Numbered from the stretch's first letter, positions 8,439 through 16,193 are shown. The stretch is DNA of 17,609 nucleotides from Caryophanales bacterium UBA5732 (GCA_002419445.1 DIGC01000023.1:1-17609); one strand, 5' to 3'. The notes: generated by a model from the letters alone, not told the origin. Program-made: numbers and translations.

Positions 8439-9694
8439 AGTTCCTCCAATTCCACTCTTAAGTCTTCGTCTTTAGAAAGTTCGCTGTAAGGAAAACTAAC
8501 TTGTTCCATTTCCGCTGGCACAATGAAAGTACGACGTTTTTGATATACTAATTTCTCTCCTTGATAAATCTTAATTGCTGCTTTCTCAAGCTTTTTCGAA
8601 GATCTAAAACTAATGATTAATTCTTTAAAACTCCAGCCAAAATCTAAATATTGGGGTGCAACATAAAGAATGTTTTCTTTAGGGATAATTTTAATCTTTT
8701 GTCTTGAAGTAACTAACCCGTCGATATAGTCTGCGGCTGAAGTACCGGCTCTTGAACTCTCTTTAGAAACATTATCAACCAAATCATGGACCTGTAAACT
8801 ATTGCCGCAAATAAATAGACCATTAACCGTAGTTTCATATGCTTGATTGATTTTAGCGCTTTTTGTTTTTGGATCAACGTCGATGTCAAAATCATCTAAA
8901 AGGGTAATATCGGGTATTAATCCAATTGATAGTAATAAGGTATCGACAGAAAAATGTTTTTCTGTGCCTTTGATTGGATTAAACCTGCTATCAACCTCTT
9001 GAATAGTTATGGCCTTTAAACGCTTAAATTCATCGCTTTCAACGTTTGTGACAGTATGAGATAAATACAAAGGAATATCAAAATCATTCAAGCATTGAAC
9101 AATATTTCGGTTTAAACCATTAGAATATGGCATTATCTCCGCAACACCCAAAACTTCAGCGCCTTCCAAATGCATTCTTCTTGCCATTATTAACCCAATA
9201 TCACCGCTACCTAAGATAAAAACCTTTTTGCCAACTAGAAAACCATTGATGTTTAAATATCTTTGCGCACTACCAGCGGTGATGACACCTCTTGGTCTAT
9301 CGCCAGGCATGGTTATCTGGCCTCTGGTTCTTTCATAACAGCCACTGGAGATAACAACTGCTTTCGCTTTTATTTCAGACAAGCCAAGCTTTTCTGAAGA
9401 TAGTGTGATTATAAAAATATCATCGACCTTATCCAATTTAATGACTGTCGCGTTTAACAGATATTCGATATCCAGGCTGTTGAATTCTTCGATGAATTTA
9501 TAGGCATATTCCGGACCGGTGTATTCTTCTTTAAACACTTCTAAACCAAAACCATTATGAATGCATTGATTTAAAATTCCACCTAATTCAGCTTCTCTTT
9601 CAATTAGAAGTACATCTTTATTTTTCTTTTTAGCAGCGATAGCCGCAGCTAAACCGCTGGCTCCGCCACCAATAACAACTATTTCTTTAATCAT
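8435..9694 (-). CDS. FAD/NAD-dependent oxidoreductase of the glp cluster
   Basis: This 419-residue pyridine-nucleotide-disulfide-type flavoprotein has an N-terminal FAD Rossmann motif VVIGGGASG (6-14) and LGGILNQCIHNGFG (37-50). A central NAD(P) motif FILGSGDIG (159-167) follows, then the second FAD contact VNGLFICGNS (290-299). The C-terminal part from about 340 is beta-rich. It lacks a CxxC redox pair. It resembles the HcnB/sarcosine-oxidase-alpha-like proteins found next to GlpA-like dehydrogenases. The likely role is to move electrons between the GlpA/O-like flavoprotein, the DUF1667 protein and NAD or another carrier; that is inferred from context. Its ATG overlaps the previous TGA by 4 bases, and its own TGA overlaps the next ATG by 4, so the three genes look translationally coupled. 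GAAGGTG is a moderate SD. Confidence 0.85.
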   Translation of the reverse strand: MIKEIVVIGGGASGLAAAIAAKKKNKDVLLIEREAELGGILNQCIHNGFGLEVFKEEYTGPEYAYKFIEEFNSLDIEYLLNATVIKLDKVDDIFIITLSSEKLGLSEIKAKAVVISSGCYERTRGQITMPGDRPRGVITAGSAQRYLNINGFLVGKKVFILGSGDIGLIMARRMHLEGAEVLGVAEIMPYSNGLNRNIVQCLNDFDIPLYLSHTVTNVESDEFKRLKAITIQEVDSRFNPIKGTEKHFSVDTLLLSIGLIPDITLLDDFDIDVDPKTKSAKINQAYETTVNGLFICGNSLQVHDLVDNVSKESSRAGTSAADYIDGLVTSRQKIKIIPKENILYVAPQYLDFGWSFKELIISFRSSKKLEKAAIKIYQGEKLVYQKRRTFIVPAEMEQVSFPYSELSKDEDLRVELEEL

Positions 9695-11136
9695 GGTTTC
9701 ACCTTCGTTTCGGCAACGAAAAGTTTAGTTTCTTCTTTATCATAAGCAATTTCTAAAGGTGAAATATTAAACTCTTTCGCAATCATCTTGATGATTTTTT
9801 CTTCGCAATACCCACCTTGACAAAGACCGGCTCCGGCTCTAGTTCTTTTCTTGATACCTTTAATTGTATTTGAACCTAAAGGTCCATGCATTGCGTCGAG
9901 AATTTCTTTTTCCGTAATTTTTTCACATTTACATATAATATTTCCATAAAGGGGTTCTTTAAGAAGCAAATCTTTCTTTTCTGTTAAAGAAAGTCGGTTA
10001 AATAAAACTTTTTTCTTTCTCAGAGGATCAAAATTCGGATCAATCGAATAAATCTCTCCAACATTCATCACTTCTTCAACCAAATATTTAGCTATCGCAA
10101 AACAAGCGGTTAACCCTGGAGAATCAATACCGCCAAGATGATAAAATCCTTTGACTTCCAAAGATTCTTTGATATAAAAATCATCATAATCAGATGTCGA
10201 TCTAATCCCCGCAAAACTTCTGATTATTTGATTTATCGGAATATTATCGGCTAATAGAGCGGCATTTTCTTTGACATATGTTAAACCTTCATACGAAGTT
10301 GTCGGATGGTATTTATCTTTTACTTCTAATGAATTAGGTCCTAAAAGAATTTCTCCGTGAAATTGCGGAGTTATTAATACTCCCTTTCCTAATTCAGTCG
10401 GTAAAGGATAAAGTACATGATTTACAAATCCTTTAACTCGTTTATCTAAAACGAAATATTCGCCTTTTCGGCCTTTAATCGTATATGGAACTTTCTTTTC
10501 TATCATTCCGGCAATATCATCGCTAGCGACACCGGCAGCGTTAATTAAATATTTACTTTGATATTCTTGATTGTTGTTAACTGTGACGTAAAATACATTA
10601 CCAACTTTTCGAATCTTTGTGACTAAAGCGTTCTTTCGAAATTCTACTCCGTTTTTAATCGCATTTTCCATCGCCGCGAAAGCAACTTCCCATGGATAAG
10701 TTACTTTTGTCGTCGGTAAAGATAAAACCTTAGTCACGGTCTTACTTAAATTAGGTTCGTCTAAGAGCGCTTCTTCGTAATTAAGAATCGAAAACTCAGG
10801 AACTTGATTGATTCTAGCAAGTTCAGCTAACTTATCTAATTCTTGTTCTTCGTGATGGTTATGCGCGACAACATAAGCTCCGGTCTTTAATAACGGAATT
10901 CCTAATTCTTCTTCCATTTGTTCATAAAGCAAATTTCCCCAGACGGAAAGTCGTGCTTTTAGTGATCCCGGCTCCGGATTATGCCCTGAGTGTACGATAG
11001 CGCTATTTGCTAAACTTTGGACATTCGCAACGTCATTTTCTTTATCCAATACTAAAACTTTTGTCTGATAACGGCAGAGTTCTCTAGCAATATTACTCCC
11101 TATGACTCCAGCACCGATAATAATATAATCGTACAA
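9691..11136 (-). CDS. GlpA/GlpO-like glycerol-3-phosphate dehydrogenase with BFD [2Fe-2S] domain
   Basis: I start this protein at TTG 11136, giving 481 residues beginning MYDYIIIGAGVIG, the usual family start, with AAAGGAAC about 7 bases upstream. A longer frame from ATG 11190 would add 18 unrelated residues, has no good SD and lies inside a terminator hairpin. The FAD-binding DAO domain covers about 1-365: GAGVIGSNIAREL, VHSGHNPEPGSLKARL and GIDSPGLTACFAIAK. A C-terminal BFD-like Fe-S domain has Cys402-Lys-Cys404 and Cys439-x4-Cys444 (GLCQGGYC). This DAO-plus-BFD layout is that of anaerobic GlpA-type dehydrogenases oxidising glycerol-3-phosphate to dihydroxyacetone phosphate; LhgO-like 2-hydroxyacid oxidases are related and cannot be excluded. 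The position between glpP and glpK favours glycerol-3-phosphate. Confidence 0.85.
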   Translation of the reverse strand: MYDYIIIGAGVIGSNIARELCRYQTKVLVLDKENDVANVQSLANSAIVHSGHNPEPGSLKARLSVWGNLLYEQMEEELGIPLLKTGAYVVAHNHHEEQELDKLAELARINQVPEFSILNYEEALLDEPNLSKTVTKVLSLPTTKVTYPWEVAFAAMENAIKNGVEFRKNALVTKIRKVGNVFYVTVNNNQEYQSKYLINAAGVASDDIAGMIEKKVPYTIKGRKGEYFVLDKRVKGFVNHVLYPLPTELGKGVLITPQFHGEILLGPNSLEVKDKYHPTTSYEGLTYVKENAALLADNIPINQIIRSFAGIRSTSDYDDFYIKESLEVKGFYHLGGIDSPGLTACFAIAKYLVEEVMNVGEIYSIDPNFDPLRKKKVLFNRLSLTEKKDLLLKEPLYGNIICKCEKITEKEILDAMHGPLGSNTIKGIKKRTRAGAGLCQGGYCEEKIIKMIAKEFNISPLEIAYDKEETKLFVAETKVKP

Positions 11137-11161
11137 TTTATCTGTTCCTTTCCAATAAATT

Positions 11162-11202
11162 AAAAATGAGTAAAAAAATGTTTTTAACATCTCTTTTACT
11201 CA
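11162..11202 (-). terminator. Internal terminator/antiterminator between glpP and the dehydrogenase gene
   Basis: On the minus strand TGAGTAAAA pairs with TTTTACTCA (9 bp). Inside it ATGTT pairs with AACAT around an AAA loop, with a small internal loop between the two stems. TTTTT follows at once. The ribosome site of the next gene starts about 12 bases after that. A terminator inside an operon just before its first catabolic gene is the expected target of GlpP, which in Bacillus acts at such hairpins when bound to glycerol-3-phosphate. The hairpin is seen; the GlpP action is inferred. Confidence 0.78.
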
Positions 11203-11231
11203 CTTTTCTCTCTTTTTTTATTAAGTTGTTT

Positions 11232-11777
11232 TTAATTCAATTCCCAAAGTTCTTGTTTGGAAGTAGTTATCGCAATAGCTCCTTGTTCAAAACATTTCAT
11301 AGCCTGCGCTTCATCTTGGATAAGTCCACCCATTAAAACTTTAGCGTTTAATTCTTTTCTAATACCTTCAATTAATCCATAACAAGCAGCTGGTAGAATT
11401 TCTACGTATTCAGGTCTTAATCTTTTACCAATCTCAAGGGATTGCTCAAGAGAAATAGTATCTTTAATAAAAAACCGATAGATTCCTAAGACCCCTCTTT
11501 TCTTACAAACCTCAATTACTTTTGGTTTGGAAGAAATGATACCGTCAACGTCCAATACTTGAATTAAATATATCGCTCCGTATTCGTCGCTAGCTAAGCC
11601 TTTGATAAGTTCAGAGTGAATCAAAACTTTTTTATGATTTTTCTTCATCACTTTTACTAAATCTTCTAATTGAGCTAATTGAAAGTTCATCAATATTCCA
11701 TACACTAAATCAGATTCTAGAAAATCCTTAAGTTTTTTATGATTCGATATTGCCGGTATTACCCTTTGCTTATCCAT
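11232..11777 (-). CDS. glpP: GlpP glycerol-3-phosphate-responsive antiterminator
   Basis: I start this protein at ATG 11777 (181 residues, MDKQRVIPAISN), 4 bases after AGGAG. A longer frame from TTG 11798 would begin inside the T-run of the leader terminator and has no SD. The sequence fits the G3P_antiterm family: RVIPAIS at the start, LIHSELIKGLASDEYGAIYL (about 58-77), DGIISSKPKVIEVCKK, then RPEYVEILPAACYGLI and KVLMGGLI, with the late barrel strand GAIAITTSKQELW. GlpP binds leader RNA and prevents termination when glycerol-3-phosphate is present. It is the first gene of the operon, and hairpins lie both before and after it, so it likely controls itself as well as the enzymes. Confidence 0.92.
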   Translation of the reverse strand: MDKQRVIPAISNHKKLKDFLESDLVYGILMNFQLAQLEDLVKVMKKNHKKVLIHSELIKGLASDEYGAIYLIQVLDVDGIISSKPKVIEVCKKRGVLGIYRFFIKDTISLEQSLEIGKRLRPEYVEILPAACYGLIEGIRKELNAKVLMGGLIQDEAQAMKCFEQGAIAITTSKQELWELN

Positions 11778-11790
11778 AAAACTCCTCTTA

Positions 11791-11838
11791 TAAAACAAAT
11801 AGAACGAAAAAATCCGTAATTTTCGGTATTCGTTCTAT
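11791..11838 (-). terminator. Leader terminator/antiterminator upstream of glpP
   Basis: On the minus strand ATAGAACGAA pairs with TTCGTTCTAT (10 bp, 11829-11838 with 11799-11808) and CCG pairs with CGG inside. A T-rich run, TTGTTTTA, continues from the stem. The glpP ribosome site AGGAG follows directly. It lies about 25 bases after the predicted transcription start. This matches a leader attenuator, with GlpP as the natural regulator. Confidence 0.72.
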
Positions 11839-11870
11839 CATTTCTCTTCTCTTATATTAACTTAATAACA

Positions 11871-11900
11871 ATTATAAACCGCTTACAAACTACTTGTCAA
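11871..11900 (-). promoter_or_regulatory. Consensus promoter of the glp operon
   Basis: The minus strand reads TTGACA (11895-11900), 18 bases, then TATAAT (11871-11876): both hexamers are perfect sigma-A consensus, with a slightly long spacer. The predicted start is near 11864, giving a leader of about 87 bases before the glpP ATG. So strong a core promoter suggests that control is by repression and termination. Confidence 0.9.
11874..11887 (-). promoter_or_regulatory. Candidate cre (CcpA) site inside the glp promoter
   Basis: The minus strand reads TGTAAGCGGTTTAT between and into the promoter boxes. It fits TGWAANCGNTNWCA at 12 of 14 positions. A repressor bound here would block RNA polymerase, as expected for glucose repression of glycerol use. 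No ccpA gene is in the window. Confidence 0.6.
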
Positions 11901-11910
11901 GAGCTAATAA

Positions 11911-11952
11911 AAATAAAAAAAGCAACTTCTCAAATTTACATGAGAAGTTGCT
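11911..11952 (-). terminator. Rho-independent terminator of the pot operon
   Basis: AGCAACTTCTCA pairs with TGAGAAGTTGCT (12 bp, 8-base loop) and is followed on the minus strand by TTTTTTTATTTTTATT. It starts 16 bases after the potD stop and ends just before the glp -35 box. Confidence 0.95.
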
Positions 11953-11967
11953 GATAAATTAATTAAA

Positions 11968-13119
11968 TTATCCGGTAATAACGTTTTGAATCATAGTACC
12001 AATCGCATCAACATCATTAGGATTTAAAGTTGTTAATGGATAGAAAGTTCTTTCCACTTCCATATTATAGTAAATACTGTTAGCTGTTGCCCAGTTATGT
12101 CTCCAAGTATCAGCTGAATCTAGATAACTTGTAATTTGATTAAATGCTTCATCAAATGCAACTGCGTAACCAACTACTTCAGCGTTTAAAGCTGCGTTAA
12201 CTGGATCTAACAAGAAGTTAATGAATTGATGAGCCCCATCAATGTTAGTCGCTGTATTAGGAATAACCATACAATCGATAAACACCATTGTTGTATCAGG
12301 AATATAGATATCAAAATCACTTCTTACTTCTTCTAGGGTTTTACCTTCTTCCAGTTGCATATATAATCTGTCAAGATAATCTCCAGTATAAACAAAAGCC
12401 ATATCTAAATTATCAGCTTCAACATTTCTTTTTAAGGTATCGTCGCCCCATTCGATGAAGTCAGCGCCTTCAATCACAGCTTGAACTTGATTTAAATATT
12501 CAGTGCTATAATCGTTAGGATTATTGCCTAAATACATCATTGCGGCTGCGTAAGCAAATTGCGGAACATCATACATTCCTCTTCTTGCAGTTGGAAAGTA
12601 AGTATCAGCTTCAAAATAGACATCCCATCCGTGTTCGTTTAAAGCTTCTTCTAAGCCCTCAACGCGGTTATTATAGATAATTCCGAAAGTTCCCCAGAAA
12701 TAAGGAACAGCGAAATCATAATAATTAATGGTCTTGTTGGATCTTGCTAGTGTAGTTTCACTCATCGAATCAAAAATTTGGACAACTCCATCCATATAAG
12801 TGACTTCAGCCCGATTATCGAGTTTACTGTAATCCAATTCGATTAGCATGTCTTCTTCAACCATCTTTTCAATCATGTAATCTGATGGTATTACTAGGTC
12901 AAAAGCTGTAGTTTGGCTTTTAATTTTTGAATAAAAAAGTTCATTTGAATCAGCTACGGAAATGATTAAATCAATCCCTGTTTCGGCCTCAAATTTTTCT
13001 ACTACTGCATCGTTGATATATTCACCCCAGTTTAAAAGTCTAAGTTTTGGACTTGAAGAACAAGCCACAAATATTAAAGATAGACTAAGAACGAATGTCA
13101 TTAAAATTATTCTTTTCAT
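11968..13119 (-). CDS. potD: Polyamine-type ABC transporter substrate-binding lipoprotein
   Basis: This 383-residue protein has a lipoprotein signal and lipobox FVAC (Cys20), so it would be anchored outside the membrane. It follows the PotD fold: LRLLNWGEYI (26-35), FDLVIPSDYMI (73-83), VPYFWGTFGIIYN (138-150), DMAFVYTGDY (239-248), FIDCMVIP (280-287), AHQFINFLLDP (296-306). Compared from memory with E. coli PotD, the ligand Trp/Asp pair WMD is FID here (Phe280, Asp282) and the Trp in MIWNG is Tyr244, so aromatic character and one Asp are kept but the ligand may differ from spermidine/putrescine. GGGAG lies 6 bases before the ATG. The gene overlaps the end of potC by 35 bases and is last in the operon. 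Confidence 0.88.
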   Translation of the reverse strand: MKRIILMTFVLSLSLIFVACSSSPKLRLLNWGEYINDAVVEKFEAETGIDLIISVADSNELFYSKIKSQTTAFDLVIPSDYMIEKMVEEDMLIELDYSKLDNRAEVTYMDGVVQIFDSMSETTLARSNKTINYYDFAVPYFWGTFGIIYNNRVEGLEEALNEHGWDVYFEADTYFPTARRGMYDVPQFAYAAAMMYLGNNPNDYSTEYLNQVQAVIEGADFIEWGDDTLKRNVEADNLDMAFVYTGDYLDRLYMQLEEGKTLEEVRSDFDIYIPDTTMVFIDCMVIPNTATNIDGAHQFINFLLDPVNAALNAEVVGYAVAFDEAFNQITSYLDSADTWRHNWATANSIYYNMEVERTFYPLTTLNPNDVDAIGTMIQNVITG

Positions 13120-13972
13120 TTTTTCTCCCTTTCTTTTGCCTTTGCAAAAATTGATATATTAACAACCCAAAGAGTGTAAATATTGTTAGTAACGTTGAGA
13201 AAGCATATACTGATGGTGTTAAGTTTCTTCTACCGATAACCGCATAAATCCAAATTGATAAATTGTCAAATCCGGCGCCGGTATTAAAATAAGAAATTGC
13301 GAAATCGTCGATACTCATCGTTAAAGCCAATAACATTCCACTGAAGATTCCGGCTTTAATTGCGGGAATAACCACTTTAACTAGTGCTTTATAAGGCCTA
13401 ACCCCTAAATCCATAGCCGCATCCATTAGATTTGGATCTGTTTCCTTAAGTTTTGGCATCACGCTTAAAATTACATAAGGTATCGTAAAGAAAAGATGGG
13501 CCATAACTAAAGTAAATAAACCAAAGATATTAGGGAAGATTACCATTAATAATCTGAACATTAACATTAAGCTAAAACCAGTAACGATATCCGCATTCAG
13601 AATCGGTACATTATTAAGCAACATCCAAAAGACTCTGACTTTCTTGCTTAAAGCATATAACCCTATCGCAAAGAAGGTTCCTAAGAAAGTCGCAAGAACT
13701 GTCGCTATTGAACTTACTAAAAAGGTATTTCTAATCGCCTGCATTAACTCTTCTTCTTGAAGGATATTTCCATACCATTGGAAGGATAGGCGAGTAAAGT
13801 CACTTAAGTTTCTACTTTCATTAAGCGATTGAATCGCAATCACAATAATTGAAATATAAAGACCTAAAACTATTAAAACTATTAAAACTTTTTTAAATAC
13901 TTGATAAATTCTATTTAAGGTTGAGAAATCTCTATAACCATAGTCTTGAATAGACGCATGTTCTTTTTCCAT
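13085..13972 (-). CDS. potC: Polyamine-type ABC transporter permease PotC
   Basis: At 295 residues this is an ABC-importer inner-membrane subunit with about six hydrophobic helices; the first is at about 28-49. The cytoplasmic EAA loop is DAAMDLGVRPYKALVKVVIP (184-203), the contact for the ATPase. The family feature AIRNTFLVSSIATVLAT (79-95) is present. An N-terminal extension of about 25 polar residues precedes the first helix. The start ATG overlaps the potB stop as TAATG. The nearest AGGAG is 13 bases away, so it is probably translated by coupling. The charged C-terminal tail is encoded by the stretch shared with the start of potD. Confidence 0.92.
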   Translation of the reverse strand: MEKEHASIQDYGYRDFSTLNRIYQVFKKVLIVLIVLGLYISIIVIAIQSLNESRNLSDFTRLSFQWYGNILQEEELMQAIRNTFLVSSIATVLATFLGTFFAIGLYALSKKVRVFWMLLNNVPILNADIVTGFSLMLMFRLLMVIFPNIFGLFTLVMAHLFFTIPYVILSVMPKLKETDPNLMDAAMDLGVRPYKALVKVVIPAIKAGIFSGMLLALTMSIDDFAISYFNTGAGFDNLSIWIYAVIGRRNLTPSVYAFSTLLTIFTLFGLLIYQFLQRQKKGRKNEKNNFNDIRS

Positions 13973-14799
13973 TATAATAAAGTTTCTCCTTCCTTGTCAA
14001 ATTTCGTTAAGAGTAGGATTGACCCTAAGATAAAGATTAAAATTACGACCGCCAGCAAAGCGCCATGATTATAATTGGTGTAGATAAACTTTTGTTCGAT
14101 AATATTACCGATAAAAACTATCTGTCCTCTAGATAAGATTTTTGGTATCGCGAAACCGGCTAATGTTGGCAAAAAAACCATGATTGATCCGGTAACTACG
14201 CCTTTAAATGATAAAGGAAAGACAACCTTCCAAAACTTCTTGATTGGTCTTAATCCTAAATCTAGGGCCGCTTCTTCTAAAGCAAAATCAATCTTTTCCA
14301 AAGCGGTATAAACAGATAAAATCATAAAAGGCATATAGGTGAAAACTAGACCAAATAAAACCGCAATCCAAGTTCCACTAATATTACCAAAGATATTAAA
14401 ACCGATAATACTTTTCAATATATTGTTTTCTGACATGATGTTAGCCAAACTTTCTGTTCTTAAGATTAAGTTTGACCACATTGGCAAGATTACAAAGGTT
14501 AAAAGGATAAATTTATTTTTGAATTTAGATAATTTGATTTCATAAGCAATGAAATAACCTAAGACAAAAGATATAAATGTTGTAATCGTCGCGAATAAAA
14601 TAGAATTTCTAAACGCAATCAAAGTGGAACTTTCCCACAACAAGTTAAAATGACTAACTGATAGTACTAATTCGCTCATTGAAACTGAAGAGTTTAGGTT
14701 AGAAAAGCTAATTACTAGCATCGCTAGAATAGGAATAAAAACTAAGACGCTCAACCAGACCATATATGGTCTAGATAAGACTTTAAACTCCTTATTCAC
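13972..14799 (-). CDS. potB: Polyamine-type ABC transporter permease PotB
   Basis: At 275 residues with about six membrane helices, this is the partner permease of PotC. The EAA loop is EEAALDLGLRPIKKFWKVVF (175-194); AFRNSILFATITTFISFVLG (62-81) is the conserved helix start. The start is GTG at 14799, inside the last codons of potA (8-base overlap), with only a weak SD, so translational coupling is likely. The next Met (residue 13) lies inside the first helix and is a worse choice. Confidence 0.92.
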   Translation of the reverse strand: MNKEFKVLSRPYMVWLSVLVFIPILAMLVISFSNLNSSVSMSELVLSVSHFNLLWESSTLIAFRNSILFATITTFISFVLGYFIAYEIKLSKFKNKFILLTFVILPMWSNLILRTESLANIMSENNILKSIIGFNIFGNISGTWIAVLFGLVFTYMPFMILSVYTALEKIDFALEEAALDLGLRPIKKFWKVVFPLSFKGVVTGSIMVFLPTLAGFAIPKILSRGQIVFIGNIIEQKFIYTNYNHGALLAVVILIFILGSILLLTKFDKEGETLL

Positions 14800-15934
14800 T
14801 CTTTTCGACCTTCATCATATGGATTTCATATGGATCAATGGCTAAACCGATTGGTTGGCCAACTTCATAAGATTCATAGGTATGGACTAAAAGTTTTTCA
14901 CCTTTAACTAATACTTCATATTCATTATGGACGCCTTTAAATAAACTAAAGACAACTTCACCGACTAATTTAGCTTTTTCTAAATCAACAACATCAAAAT
15001 CTTCCGGTCTAATGACAACATCAACTTCTTCTAAGTCATTGAATTTATATCCTAGACACTTAAAATCAACTCCTAAGAAATTTACTAGATCTTTTTTAAC
15101 ATAAACACCTTTTAAAATGTTGGTTTCACCGATGAAATTAGCGACATAACGATTTATTGGTTCGTTGTAAATTGATTTTGGCGTTCCTAATTGTTGAATA
15201 ACTCCTTCTTTCATAACGACGATTCGATCACTCATTGTCATTGCTTCTTCTTGGTCATGAGTTACAAAAAGGAAAGTTATTCCTAAAGTTCTTTGCATTT
15301 CTTTTAACTCATATTGCATGTTTTGCCTTAATTTTAAATCTAAAGCCGCTAGCGGTTCATCGAGAAGTAAAATCTGCGGTTTATTAACTAAAGCTCTAGC
15401 TAAAGCTACACGTTGTTGTTGACCGCCTGATAGTTGGTCAACTTTTCTTTTGATGAAACCATCCAATTTTACTAATTTCAAAGCTTGGATAGAATCTTTA
15501 TAAATTAAGCTTTTAATCGCTTTTTTTTGTGAGATCTCTTTATTTGTCGATAAAGCTTTGATTTCTGCATTAATCTTTTCTTCACCATAAAATTTTTCCA
15601 GATAATCCCAAGAACGGTTATTCAAACCGAAAGCGACATTATCAATAACATTTAAATGGGGAAACAATGCGTATTTTTGAAAGACCGTATGAATCGGTCT
15701 AGCATAAGGCGGTAGGTCGTTAAAGACCTTACCATTGATTATAACTTCGCCCGTTTCTGGTTTAATGAAGCCGGCAATAATCCTTAAGATGGTGGTCTTA
15801 CCACAACCAGATGGTCCTAAAAGTGTTAAAAACTCATTTTCGTATATGGTTAAGTTGACATTGTTGACAACCGTTTCATCATCGTAACTTTTAGAAATAT
15901 TCTTTAATTCAATTAAAGCACGTTTATTATCCAT
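14792..15934 (-). CDS. potA: Polyamine-type ABC transporter ATPase PotA
   Basis: This is a 380-residue cytoplasmic ATPase energising the PotBC permease. Walker A is GPSGCGKTT (40-48), the Q-loop is VFQKYALFPH (84-93, Gln86), the signature is LSGGQQQR (168-175), Walker B is ILLLDEP (188-194) and the switch His is in VTHDQEEA (224-231). A TOBE-type regulatory domain follows from about 275. The segment between Q-loop and signature is longer than I recall for E. coli PotA by some 25-30 residues (about 105-145, charged and probably helical). AAAGGAGG lies 5 bases before the ATG. It is the first gene of potABCD. Confidence 0.95.
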   Translation of the reverse strand: MDNKRALIELKNISKSYDDETVVNNVNLTIYENEFLTLLGPSGCGKTTILRIIAGFIKPETGEVIINGKVFNDLPPYARPIHTVFQKYALFPHLNVIDNVAFGLNNRSWDYLEKFYGEEKINAEIKALSTNKEISQKKAIKSLIYKDSIQALKLVKLDGFIKRKVDQLSGGQQQRVALARALVNKPQILLLDEPLAALDLKLRQNMQYELKEMQRTLGITFLFVTHDQEEAMTMSDRIVVMKEGVIQQLGTPKSIYNEPINRYVANFIGETNILKGVYVKKDLVNFLGVDFKCLGYKFNDLEEVDVVIRPEDFDVVDLEKAKLVGEVVFSLFKGVHNEYEVLVKGEKLLVHTYESYEVGQPIGLAIDPYEIHMMKVEKSE

Positions 15935-15973
15935 CTTTTCCTCCTTTGGTATTCATTCTATTTACAAATGTTA

Positions 15974-16001
15974 ATTATAGAAGTTTTTTTCAAAAATGCA
16001 A
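15974..16001 (-). promoter_or_regulatory. Probable promoter of potABCD
   Basis: The minus strand reads TTGCAT (15996-16001), 16 bases, then TATAAT (15974-15979). The -10 is perfect and the -35 is weak. The leader to the potA ATG would be about 33 bases. Confidence 0.65.
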
Positions 16002-16056
16002 GAGTTTTTTACTATTATTTTTTAGATTTTTTTCTGATGAGAGAAAAAACAGACCT

Positions 16057-16076
16057 AATCGCTAAATCTAGCGATT
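16057..16076. repeat. Palindrome upstream of the pot promoter
   Basis: AATCGCTA and TAGCGATT form an 8-bp inverted repeat with a 4-base centre, about 55 bases upstream of the pot -35 box. It could be an operator, or a weak second terminator of trxAB, since a TTTTTT run follows 7 bases after it on the minus strand. A smaller GCCTA/TAGGC hairpin followed by TTTTT lies at 16095-16108. Confidence 0.5.
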
Positions 16077-16163
16077 ATAATAATTTTAGAAAAAGCCTAT
16101 TTTTAGGCATTTAATAGTTAATTATATTTGTTTTTTTAATGATTGTTTACTTTTGTTTTTTTG

Positions 16164-16193
16164 GCAAAAAAAGACCGTTTTTTAAACAGTCTT
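16164..16193 (-). terminator. Rho-independent terminator of trxAB
   Basis: AAGACTGTTT pairs with AAACGGTCTT (10 bp including one G-T pair, 3-base loop) and is followed on the minus strand by TTTTTT. The stem overlaps the last codons and the stop of trxB. Confidence 0.85.

Noticed and set aside
9691..11190. Longer GlpA/O-like frame from ATG 11190
   Set aside because: That ATG lies inside a terminator hairpin, has no good SD, and the extra 18 residues precede the usual family start. TTG 11136 with AAAGGAA fits better.
11232..11798. GlpP start at TTG 11798
   Set aside because: The codon is within the T-run of the leader terminator. ATG 11777 has AGGAG at the right distance and begins at conserved sequence.
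11788..11841. A 17-codon leader frame over the glpP hairpin (ATG 11841, stop TAA at 11788)
   Set aside because: Its translation would disrupt the hairpin, which is tempting, but the SD is weak, the length is within chance and the residues show no regulatory pattern.
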